From contig JAFWAA010000004.1 in the NCBI GenBank assembly GCA_017507905.1, positions 1-38,400 of the forward strand: a DNA stretch of 38,400 nt, in the 5' to 3' direction. Below are positions 14,250 through 21,443 of the stretch, in pieces; the stretch's first letter is position 1, and each line of letters begins with the position of its first letter. Source of the DNA: Clostridia bacterium (GTDB taxonomy: Bacteria; Bacillota; Clostridia; Oscillospirales; CAG-272). A program made the translations under genes and the position numbers. The notes below the pieces were generated by a model. The model saw only the letters and a list, made by a program, of their open reading frames with translations, had not been told where the DNA came from and did not search any database.

Positions 14250-17051
14250 ATGGCAAAGGATTACACAAGCACACTCAATCTTCCAAAGACCGAATTTCCC
14301 ATGCGCGCAGGGCTTCCGCAGAGAGAGCCCGATATGCTTCGGTACTGGGAGTCCATCGACCTGTATAACCAAATGCAGGAGAACGCAAAGGATAAGCCGC
14401 TCTATATTCTGCACGACGGCCCTCCCTTTTCCAACGGCAACATTCACATGGGCCACGCCCTGAACAAGATCCTCAAGGATTTTATCAACAAGTCCCGCGT
14501 GATGACGGGCTATCGCGTGCCCTTCACCCCCGGCTGGGATAACCACGGTATGCCCATCGAGTCGGCCATCATCAAGCAGAACAAGCTGGACCGCAAGCAT
14601 ATGTCCATTCCCGAATTCCGCACCGCGTGCGAGAAGTTCGCGCAGGATTTCGTGGATAAGCAGAAGGGGCAGTTCATTCGTCTGGGCGTGAGCGCCGACT
14701 GGGAGAAGCCCTATCTCACCATGGACAAGTCCTTCGAGGCGCGCGAGATCCGCGTCTTTGGCGAGATGTATAAGAAGGGCTACATCTACAAGGGACTGAA
14801 GCCCGTGTACTGGTGCCCGAACGATGAGACCGCACTGGCCGAGGCCGAGATCGAGTACAAGACCGACAAGTGTACCTCCATCTACGTCAAGTTTGCCCTC
14901 AAGGACGACGCCGGAAAGCTTTCGGGCGTTTGCGATACGGCAAAGACTTATTTCATCATCTGGACGACCACGACCTGGACCCTGCCCGGCAACCAGGCCA
15001 TCGCCCTCAACCCCACCGAGAGCTATGCCGTGATCAAGGCGGCAAACGGCGAGTATTACGTGACCGCCGAGGCTCTTGCGGCCAACACCATGGCCGAGGG
15101 CGGCATTGAGGACTACGAGGTGGTGGCTACCTATCCCGGCAGCTTCTTTGAGTACATGACCGCACAGCACCCCTTCCTGGATCGCGACAGTCTGCTGGTA
15201 ACGGCGGATTACGTCACCATGGATAGCGGAACGGGCTGCGTGCATACCGCAGGCGGCTTTGGTGCGGACGATAACGTGACCTGCCGCCGCTACGGACTTC
15301 CGCCCCTCGTTCCCGTGGACGACCGCGGATACCAGACCGAGGAGGCAGGCAAGTTTGCAGGCCTTCGCTACGATGCCTCCAACGAGGCGATCCTTGCCGA
15401 CATGAAGGAAACGGGCGCGCTCTTTGCCTCCCGTGAGTTCGAGCATGAGTATCCGCACTGCTGGAGATGCAAGAACCCCATCATCTTCCGTGCAACGCCC
15501 CAGTGGTTCTGCTCGGTGGATGCCTTCAAGGAGGAGGCCGTAGAGGCCTGCGAGAAGGTGGAGTGGCTGCCCGAGTGGGGCGGCGACCGCATCAAGCAGA
15601 TGGTGCGCGAGAGAGCCGATTGGTGCATCTCCCGTCAGCGCCATTGGGGACTTCCCATTCCCGTATTCTATTGCGAGGATTGCGGCAAGCCCATCTGCAA
15701 CGACGAGACCATCGCACGCGTTTCCGCACTCTTTGGCGAGCACGGCTCGAACGTTTGGTATGAGAGAAGCGCGGCCGAGCTTCTGCCCGAGGGCTTTGTC
15801 TGCCCGCACTGCGGCGGCAAGCACTTTACGCAGGAGACCGACACGCTGGACGGCTGGTTTGACTCCGGCTCCTCCCACTTTGCCGTGATGGAGGATCAGG
15901 AGGAGTACGAGTGGCCCTCCGACCTCTATCTTGAGGGTGCGGATCAGTACCGCGGCTGGTTCCAGTCCTCTCTCCTGACCGCCATCGGCGCACGCGGCGA
16001 GGCACAGGCTCCCTACCGCACCGTGCTGACGCACGGCTGGGTCGTGGACGGAGACGGCAAGGCGATGCACAAGTCCATCGGAAACGTCATTTCTCCTCTG
16101 GACATGGTCGCAAAGTACGGCGCTGATCTCGTTCGTCTCTGGGTAGCGTCCTCGGATTACCGCGTAGACGTTCGCGTCTCCGACCTGATCTTCAAGCAGC
16201 TGTCGGACGCTTACCGCAAGATCCGCAACACGGTCCGCATTCTGATCGCGGATCTCTACGATTTTGATCCCAACACGGATATGGTTCCGCTCGAGTCGCT
16301 CTGCGAGATCGACAAGTGGATCCTCTCCGCCATGAACGATCTTACGCGCGAGGTTCGCGCGGCTTACGATCGCTTTGAGTTCCACACCATCGCACACGGC
16401 GTGGGCAATTTCTGCACCACCGAGCTCTCCAAGCTCTACGTGGACATCACCAAGGATCGCGTTTACACCGAGCGCGCCGACAGTGAGGCACGCAGAAGTG
16501 CGCAGACCGCCATGTATCTGGTGCTTTCGGCGCTGGTGCGTCTTCTGTCTCCCATTCTCGCCTTCACGGGTGAGGAGATGTGGCAGGCGATCCCGCATCT
16601 GGATAGCGATAACCGCGAGAGCGTATTCCTCAATGCGCTTCCCGAGTGGAGCGAGACCTGGGCATTCCCCGAGGTGGCAGAGAAGTGGAACCGCCTCTTT
16701 GCTCTGCGTGACGACGTGATGAAGGCTCTGGAGCTGGCGCGCGCCGAGAAGCGCGTGGGCAAGTCGCTGGAGGCCAAGATCACGCTCTACACCAAGGACG
16801 CAGAGGTGCAGGCACTCCTGCGCGCATTCGGCAAGGAGCTGAACACGGTGTTCATCGTTTCGGGCGTGACCGTCTCCGAGGAGGACGCCCCCGCAGCCGC
16901 TCATACCGAGGGCGAGTCGGGTCTTGGCGTGCTGGTTGAGCCTGCCGACGGCTGCAAGTGCGACCGCTGCTGGAGCTATTCTACCGAGGGCGAGCAGGAT
17001 GCAGAGGGAGGCTTCCTCTGCGCAAGATGTAAGTCGATCCTGACGCTGTAA
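14250..17051 (+). CDS. ileS: isoleucyl-tRNA synthetase
   Basis: Charges tRNA-Ile with isoleucine. From ATG 14250 (GGAGAGAG upstream) the product is 933 residues. The class I HIGH motif appears as HMGH (66-69) within PPFSNGNIHMGHA. The editing domain follows the WTTTTWTLPGNQA segment. The KMSKS loop is KAMHKSIGN near 603-611, a variant of the usual sequence. The C-terminus has a zinc site made of CDRC and CARC pairs. The long 5' leader is a T-box, so earlier in-frame starts inside it are rejected. It is followed by lspA and rluD, a common clostridial order. Confidence 0.98.
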   Translation: MAKDYTSTLNLPKTEFPMRAGLPQREPDMLRYWESIDLYNQMQENAKDKPLYILHDGPPFSNGNIHMGHALNKILKDFINKSRVMTGYRVPFTPGWDNHGMPIESAIIKQNKLDRKHMSIPEFRTACEKFAQDFVDKQKGQFIRLGVSADWEKPYLTMDKSFEAREIRVFGEMYKKGYIYKGLKPVYWCPNDETALAEAEIEYKTDKCTSIYVKFALKDDAGKLSGVCDTAKTYFIIWTTTTWTLPGNQAIALNPTESYAVIKAANGEYYVTAEALAANTMAEGGIEDYEVVATYPGSFFEYMTAQHPFLDRDSLLVTADYVTMDSGTGCVHTAGGFGADDNVTCRRYGLPPLVPVDDRGYQTEEAGKFAGLRYDASNEAILADMKETGALFASREFEHEYPHCWRCKNPIIFRATPQWFCSVDAFKEEAVEACEKVEWLPEWGGDRIKQMVRERADWCISRQRHWGLPIPVFYCEDCGKPICNDETIARVSALFGEHGSNVWYERSAAELLPEGFVCPHCGGKHFTQETDTLDGWFDSGSSHFAVMEDQEEYEWPSDLYLEGADQYRGWFQSSLLTAIGARGEAQAPYRTVLTHGWVVDGDGKAMHKSIGNVISPLDMVAKYGADLVRLWVASSDYRVDVRVSDLIFKQLSDAYRKIRNTVRILIADLYDFDPNTDMVPLESLCEIDKWILSAMNDLTREVRAAYDRFEFHTIAHGVGNFCTTELSKLYVDITKDRVYTERADSEARRSAQTAMYLVLSALVRLLSPILAFTGEEMWQAIPHLDSDNRESVFLNALPEWSETWAFPEVAEKWNRLFALRDDVMKALELARAEKRVGKSLEAKITLYTKDAEVQALLRAFGKELNTVFIVSGVTVSEEDAPAAAHTEGESGLGVLVEPADGCKCDRCWSYSTEGEQDAEGGFLCARCKSILTL

Positions 17052-17057
17052 GCGCAA

Positions 17058-17179
17058 AAAAACGCAACACGTTCGTTAAGCTTTCTTTTTACAAAAGAGT
17101 AAAAACGCAACACGCTCCTTGCTTTGTCGGAGCGAAAAACGCGACCACGGGGTGCCAAAAGACCGCTTTTTGGCACTCC
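17058..17179 (+). repeat. three AAAAACGC units, each followed by a hairpin
   Basis: AAAAACGCAACACG occurs at 17058-17071 and 17101-17114, and the variant AAAAACGCGACCACG at 17135-17149. The unit starts are 43 and 34 nt apart. Unit B is followed by CGCTCC/GGAGCG (about 17113-17134). Unit C is followed by a 12-base-pair hairpin (17149-17160 with 17168-17179) containing TGCCAAAA/TTTTGGCA. No open frame explains the pattern. The last hairpin could weakly terminate ileS transcripts, and lspA follows 50 nt later. Parts of unit B recur at 19932-19963. Confidence 0.6.
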
Positions 17180-17231
17180 GCAGGTCTATTTTACACAACA
17201 CACAACACACAACACAGGAAGGAGAAACGGA

Positions 17232-17762
17232 ATGATACTGTGCTTTGCCATCATTCTCTTTGCCGTCTGCGCCGATCAGCTGACCAAATGGCTGGCGGTG
17301 ATCTTCCTTGAGGGGGAGGCAGACCTGCTTCTCTGGGAGGACGTACTGCATTTTTCCTTCGTTCGCAACAGAGGAGCGGCCTTTGGTATGCTCCAGGATC
17401 AGCGCTGGCTGTTCATGGTGGTCTCCACGATCGCCATCGGTGCGCTTTTGGTCTATCTGATCCGCTGGAAGCCGAAGAGCACTTGGGTCCGCGTGTCCAT
17501 CGCCATGATTATCGGCGGCGGCATCGGCAACATGATCGACCGCGTGCTTTTGGGATACGTGATCGATTTTATCTACGTCAAGCTGATCGATTTTCCCGTA
17601 TTCAACGTGGCGGATTGCTTTGTCACGGTGGGCTCAGGCATTCTGATCACCTACCTCATTTGCGACGTGGTGCGCGAGATCAAGCAGGAGCGGCGCCTGC
17701 GCCGCGAGGAGGCCGAGCTTGAGGCCGCAGAGGAGAAGCAGAATGACGGACGAGAGGATTGA
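17232..17762 (+). CDS. lspA: lipoprotein signal peptidase (signal peptidase II)
   Basis: Cleaves the signal of prolipoproteins ahead of the lipidated cysteine in the membrane. The 176-residue product has four hydrophobic segments and the family signatures: DQLTKW near residue 15, the FVRNRGAAFGM box, GGGIGNMIDRV with one catalytic aspartate and FNVADCFV with the other. AGGAAGGAG precedes ATG 17232. The charged tail (residues 145-176) is longer than in many homologues and overlaps the start of rluD. Confidence 0.97.
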   Translation: MILCFAIILFAVCADQLTKWLAVIFLEGEADLLLWEDVLHFSFVRNRGAAFGMLQDQRWLFMVVSTIAIGALLVYLIRWKPKSTWVRVSIAMIIGGGIGNMIDRVLLGYVIDFIYVKLIDFPVFNVADCFVTVGSGILITYLICDVVREIKQERRLRREEAELEAAEEKQNDGRED

Positions 17763-18762
17763 TCTGCTTTCCCCCTCCGACGAGCCCATGCTTTGGCAGG
17801 TGACGGGGGAGGACGCGGGCAAGCGTCTTGACGCCTATCTCAGCGAGGCCTCGGGCCTGACGCGCTCGGCGGCCGTTCGCCTGATCGATCAGGGCGCGGC
17901 AACCGTAAACGGAGGGACGTCGATCAAAAATTACCGCCTGCGAGAGGGGGACGAGGTGCTTCTTTTGCTCCCCGATCCCACGCCCGACGAGGCGAGAGCG
18001 CAGGATATTCCGCTTGACGTGCGCTACGAGGATGCCGACCTCCTGGTCGTCAACAAGCCGAGCGGCATGGTGGTGCATCCCGCACCGGGAAATCCGGACG
18101 GAACGCTGGTCAACGCGCTCCTCTACCACTGCGGCAGCTCGCTTTCGGGCATTGGCGGCGTGATCCGCCCCGGCATCGTGCATCGCATCGACAAGGACAC
18201 GAGCGGTCTTTTGGTGGTGGCCAAGAACGACGCCGCCCATCTTGCTCTTTCCGCACAGCTCAAGGGGCATCACATTGACCGCATCTATTTTGCGATCGTG
18301 CTGGGCAATCTGCGCGAGGACGAGGGAACGGTAGACGCCCCCATCGGGCGGCATCCCGTGGATCGCAAGCGCATGGCCGTCCTTCGCGATCCCGCCACTT
18401 TGTCCCGTCCTGCCGTCACGCATTGGCGCGTGCTGGCGAGGGGAGAGCACGACGGAAGTGCCTTTACGCTTTTGCGCTGTGCGCTGGAGACGGGCAGAAC
18501 GCACCAGATCCGCGTGCACATGGCCTCCATTGGGCATCCGTTGCTTGGCGACCCGGTTTACGGAGGCGACGGCACGCGCTTTGAAAAATGCCACCGCAGT
18601 CTCGTGTCGGGCCAGTGCCTGCACGCGGGGGAATTGCATTTTTGCCACCCCACGACGGGGAAGCGCGTAGACGTTCTTTGCCCCATGCCGCCCGAGATGC
18701 GGCGCATCACCGAGCTTCTGTTTCCTGCCGTAGAGGACGGGGAATGGACGAAAAATGAATGA
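17743..18762 (+). CDS. rluD: RluD-family 23S rRNA pseudouridine synthase
   Basis: Converts uridines to pseudouridine in large-subunit rRNA. From ATG 17743 the product is 339 residues, with an S4 RNA-binding domain at about 25-85 (RLDAYLSEASGLTRSAAVRLI) and the catalytic HRIDKDTSGLLVVAKN around 148-163, with the active aspartate in RID. It ends with the ETGRTHQIRVHMASIGHPLLGDPVYG region, read in parts. It overlaps lspA by 20 nt with a GAGGAG site inside lspA. RluC- or YlyB-type specificity cannot be excluded. Confidence 0.93.
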   Translation: MTDERIDLLSPSDEPMLWQVTGEDAGKRLDAYLSEASGLTRSAAVRLIDQGAATVNGGTSIKNYRLREGDEVLLLLPDPTPDEARAQDIPLDVRYEDADLLVVNKPSGMVVHPAPGNPDGTLVNALLYHCGSSLSGIGGVIRPGIVHRIDKDTSGLLVVAKNDAAHLALSAQLKGHHIDRIYFAIVLGNLREDEGTVDAPIGRHPVDRKRMAVLRDPATLSRPAVTHWRVLARGEHDGSAFTLLRCALETGRTHQIRVHMASIGHPLLGDPVYGGDGTRFEKCHRSLVSGQCLHAGELHFCHPTTGKRVDVLCPMPPEMRRITELLFPAVEDGEWTKNE

Positions 18763-18799
18763 GCATCCCTGCAAAATTTGCAGAGATGCTCGTTTTTTT
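18761..18799 (+). terminator. intrinsic terminator of ileS-lspA-rluD
   Basis: GAGCATC pairs with GATGCTC, and after one mismatch the stem continues CTGCAA/TTGCAG. Seven Ts follow at 18793-18799. The hairpin begins within the rluD stop codon. Confidence 0.93.
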
Positions 18800-18841
18800 A
18801 TGCCGTTTTGCTCCTGCCCGAGGAGAGCCGGGCAAGGCCCT

Positions 18842-18993
18842 GTTTTCGAAGATGGAAAGCGAAGCGCTTACGCGAGGACGTTTTTTCGGAGAAGGGAAGC
18901 GAAGCGCTTACGCCGGGACGTCTTTTCGGAGAAGGGAAGCGAAGCGCTTACGCGAGGACGTTTTTTCGGAGAAAGGAAGCGAAGCGCTTACGC
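18842..18993. repeat. 40-bp tandem repeat, nearly four copies
   Basis: Copies beginning AGCGAAGCGCTTACG start at 18858, 18898, 18938 and 18978, exactly 40 nt apart. Each copy contains CGAGGACGTTTTTTCGGAG or a near variant. A degenerate tail of a further copy precedes the first, and the fourth is partial. Copies differ at only a few positions, so the expansion looks recent. Because 40 is not a multiple of three, all three plus-strand frames stay open through it, but no start or homology supports a gene. The fourth copy includes the last codon and stop of the convergent DeoR gene. Confidence 0.93.
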
Positions 18994-19740
18994 CAGAACA
19001 TATTTCTCGGGGGTGGGCTCGGTGAAAAGCTCGTTGAGGTCGCGGTCGCTGACGATGAAATCCACGTCGCGCACGTGCCCCTGCAGGAAGGTGGAGGTGC
19101 GGTTCCACTTGCTGCTGTCGCAGAGCAGGACGCGACGGTCGGCGCTTTGGATCAGCACGTTGCGCACGGCGACCTCCTCGGAATAGCAATCGTAGAAGCT
19201 GCCATCCGCATTGACGGCCTGCACCGAAAAGAAGGCCACGTCTGCGTGAATTCCGCGCAAAAACGCCTGCGTGTAGCCGCCAACGAGGACGGCCTTGTTC
19301 TCGGGAGAGAGCACGCCGCCCGGGCAATAGAGCTTGACGTCGTAGTGCGAGAGCAGGCTCATCACGTCAATGCTGTTGGTGATCACGGTCACGCTGCCCA
19401 CGGAGGGAAGAAGCTCGGCCACGAAATAAGCACTGCTCGAGCCGTCCACGAAGACCACGTCCCCGGCGTTTACCAGGCGCACGGCCGCCTTGGCGATCTG
19501 CTTTTTTTGCAGGCTGTTCTCGTGACTGCGCAGGGAGAAGGGAATATGCTTGCCGCTGGCGTTGGCGATCTTGACGCCGCCGTAGCTGCGCGTAACCAGG
19601 CCTCGCTCCTCCAGATTTTTCAGATCCCTGCGGATGCTGGAGGGGCTGATGCTCATTTTGTGCGCCAGATACTCCACGGTCACGTATTCGGTCTCGCTGA
19701 CGATGGCGAGGATCTCGTTCTCGCGTTCACATTTATACAC
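18988..19740 (-). CDS. DeoR-family transcriptional regulator
   Basis: Members usually repress sugar-catabolism genes and respond to a phosphorylated sugar. From GTG 19740 the product is 250 residues. It has a winged helix-turn-helix at about 20-58 (YLAHKMSISPSSIRRDLKNLEERG, read in two parts) and a sugar-phosphate sensor domain from about 85 on, with the FVDGSSSAYF motif and VITNSIDVM. AAGGAGG at 19754-19748 lies 7 nt before the GTG, and the next upstream ATG lacks a site, so GTG is chosen. No sugar operon is adjacent, so the target is unknown. Five TTTTGCRC motifs around its promoter suggest autoregulation. Confidence 0.9.
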   Translation of the reverse strand: MYKCERENEILAIVSETEYVTVEYLAHKMSISPSSIRRDLKNLEERGLVTRSYGGVKIANASGKHIPFSLRSHENSLQKKQIAKAAVRLVNAGDVVFVDGSSSAYFVAELLPSVGSVTVITNSIDVMSLLSHYDVKLYCPGGVLSPENKAVLVGGYTQAFLRGIHADVAFFSVQAVNADGSFYDCYSEEVAVRNVLIQSADRRVLLCDSSKWNRTSTFLQGHVRDVDFIVSDRDLNELFTEPTPEKYVLA

Positions 19741-19774
19741 GGTCCTTCCTCCTTGAACAACGAAGCGCCTCTCC

Positions 19775-19878
19775 TTTTGCGCACGTGCTTCTTTCGCGTT
19801 TTTGCACGCGCGGAGGGGTATGGGTTTATTATAGCGCATTTTTGCGCCGTTGTAAAGGGCTTTTGCACTTTTTTGCGC
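19775..19878. promoter_or_regulatory. five TTTTGCRC motifs, candidate operators
   Basis: TTTTGCGC is at 19775-19782, 19840-19847 and 19871-19878, and TTTTGCAC is at 19800-19807 and 19861-19868. All are in the same orientation. The one at 19840 sits in the spacer of the DeoR promoter and two lie just upstream of it, as expected for an autorepressor. Binding is inference. Confidence 0.4.
19828..19856 (-). promoter_or_regulatory. sigma-A promoter of the DeoR-family gene
   Basis: On the minus strand TTTACA (19856-19851), a 17-nt spacer and TATAAT (19833-19828). The leader is about 80 nt. Confidence 0.8.
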
Positions 19879-19931
19879 AATGTTGGCGATTGTTGAGCGA
19901 GATGGCGAGCGCGCGGGAGGAAAAAGGGAAG

Positions 19932-19963
19932 CCTTGCTTTGTCCAAAAGGACGAAAAACGCGA
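19932..19963. repeat. second copy of an intergenic repeat seen at 17117-17144
   Basis: CCTTGCTTTGTC (19932-19943) and AAAAACGCGA (19954-19963) repeat blocks found at 17117-17128 and 17135-17144. Between the blocks this copy has a small GTCC-AAAA-GGAC hairpin. Confidence 0.5.
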
Positions 19964-20001
19964 AAAAATGGAGATAAAGTGTAAAATATAAGAAGGAAGT
20001 G

Positions 20002-20030
20002 TTTACAAAACGAAAAAAGTATGGTATACT
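20002..20030 (+). promoter_or_regulatory. sigma-A promoter of the yybS-like/gdpP operon
   Basis: TTTACA at 20002-20007, a 17-nt spacer and TATACT at 20025-20030. It precedes the yybS-like start at 20118 by about 80 nt. Confidence 0.85.
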
Positions 20031-20117
20031 ACTAGAATAGGAGCACTATGGAAATTTTTGGTGCCAAAGCGACGGTCCCCGAAAAAAACGGACACGGCAG
20101 AAAGGAGAGGACGGCTT

Positions 20118-21356
20118 ATGCAAAACGAGACCCAACAGAAGCAACCGCAAACGGAATTGCACAACCCTTGGGATAAACGGGAGGCGATCCCCTCGCCCTC
20201 GCTCTTTTCCGTCCTGCTTTCCTACCTTGCGCTCCTGCTTGCCTGCGTGCAAACGGTCAGCCCCTTTGGCGAGATGGGTTCGCTCATCGTCACGGGCTTG
20301 CTCTTTGCCTACGTGGTCCTCATCGCGCGCTCGCCCGGGCGCGTGGCGCCTCTGCTGTTGACGGCGGCCGCTCCCGTTTTGCTCGGCATGAGCTTTTCGG
20401 TCAGCGCCTTTCTTCTGGCCGTGGTATCGGCCACCTCGGCGATCGCCTTTTTGCTGACCGCACAGCGGTACGGGTGGACCTCCCTTTTGCTGCCCGTCGG
20501 TGTATTTGCCCTTTCGTGGATCCTCTCGGGTGATCCGCTTTCCTCGCTTTGCGTTTTCGGTCTGCTGCCCGGAGGGCTGCTCTTGGCTCTTGCCACGCGG
20601 CGCGCACAGCCGCGCACCTCGGCGATCGTATGGGCGGGTGCCGGAATGACGCTTTCCGTTGCGCTTCCCGTTTTGGTGATCCTGCTCGTGGAGAGCCGTG
20701 CGGCGGGGGTGGAGCTTGCCGCGTACGTGGAACAGATCGAGGACGCGCTTGCCGACCAGCTAATCCTTTTGCGTGACGAATGGACCCGTCTTCTCTCGGA
20801 GGAGATGGAGCTGCAATCCGCCGAGCTTGCCGAGCAGCTGGCACAGCTCGAAAAGATGCTTACGGATTCCTTCCTGCGCGACACGCTCGTGCCTACCGTC
20901 CTGCAGCTTCTTCCGGGAGCCTTGCTCGGCGGAGCGGCGATCCTTTCCTTTGAGGCACAGCTTTTGCTGACGGCGTCCTATCGCTCTTCGGGGCTTGAGG
21001 CGGTCGTCACGCGGGAATCCTGCGAATTCTCCATGAGCGTGCCCTCGGCGATCCTGTATATTCTCGCGCTGGCCCTGTTTTTGTTCGGCTCGGCAGAAAG
21101 CCTCGTCTTCGCCGTGGCGGCAAATCTCTTCCTCATGCTTTTGCCCGGCTTTTTGCTGATCGGCGCACGGAGCCTGTTGGTGCTTTCCCTGCGACTGCAG
21201 GGAGGGGGAACGGTCCTTGTGGTGCTGATCCTCGGATTGCTCTGCTGCAACTTCATCGGCGGCCTTCTGGTGCTTTCCCTCTGGGGGGCAAGCGGAACGG
21301 CGCTTCTCCCCTTGCGGGAGCGGCTGATGCGGCAATCCGGACAAAACGGCCAATAA
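20118..21356 (+). CDS. YybS-like polytopic membrane protein (DUF2232 type)
   Basis: The 412-residue product has a short Gln/Asn-rich cytosolic start, a first block of hydrophobic segments (about 25-200), and a hydrophilic helical stretch (about 205-265, rich in Glu and Leu with QSAELAEQLAQLEKML). A second block of membrane segments covers about 270-405. Its position immediately before gdpP, rplI and dnaB matches the yybS-gdpP-rplI-dnaC order of Firmicutes, which is the main reason for the call. AGGAGAGG precedes ATG 20118. Its molecular function is unknown. Confidence 0.72.
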   Translation: MQNETQQKQPQTELHNPWDKREAIPSPSLFSVLLSYLALLLACVQTVSPFGEMGSLIVTGLLFAYVVLIARSPGRVAPLLLTAAAPVLLGMSFSVSAFLLAVVSATSAIAFLLTAQRYGWTSLLLPVGVFALSWILSGDPLSSLCVFGLLPGGLLLALATRRAQPRTSAIVWAGAGMTLSVALPVLVILLVESRAAGVELAAYVEQIEDALADQLILLRDEWTRLLSEEMELQSAELAEQLAQLEKMLTDSFLRDTLVPTVLQLLPGALLGGAAILSFEAQLLLTASYRSSGLEAVVTRESCEFSMSVPSAILYILALALFLFGSAESLVFAVAANLFLMLLPGFLLIGARSLLVLSLRLQGGGTVLVVLILGLLCCNFIGGLLVLSLWGASGTALLPLRERLMRQSGQNGQ

Positions 21357-21443
21357 TCCCCGCGATCCCTCTCGCGCGACAGACGAATGCGCGAAAAGCA
21401 TCTCTCCCGTCAGACAGAAAAATCCCTTCAAAGGAGATCTGAT

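Noticed and set aside
14214..17057. Very long open frame antisense to ileS (over 900 codons)
   Set aside because: It mirrors a gene with high GC at third positions, which removes stops on the opposite strand. The translation has no recognisable domain and no ribosome binding site.
18842..18993. CRISPR array
   Set aside because: The 40-nt units abut with no unique spacers, and there are no cas genes.
18755..19186. Possible repeat protein encoded through the 40-bp tandem array
   Set aside because: All three plus-strand frames are open only because the repeat lacks stops. No ribosome binding site, and the downstream half is antisense to the DeoR gene.
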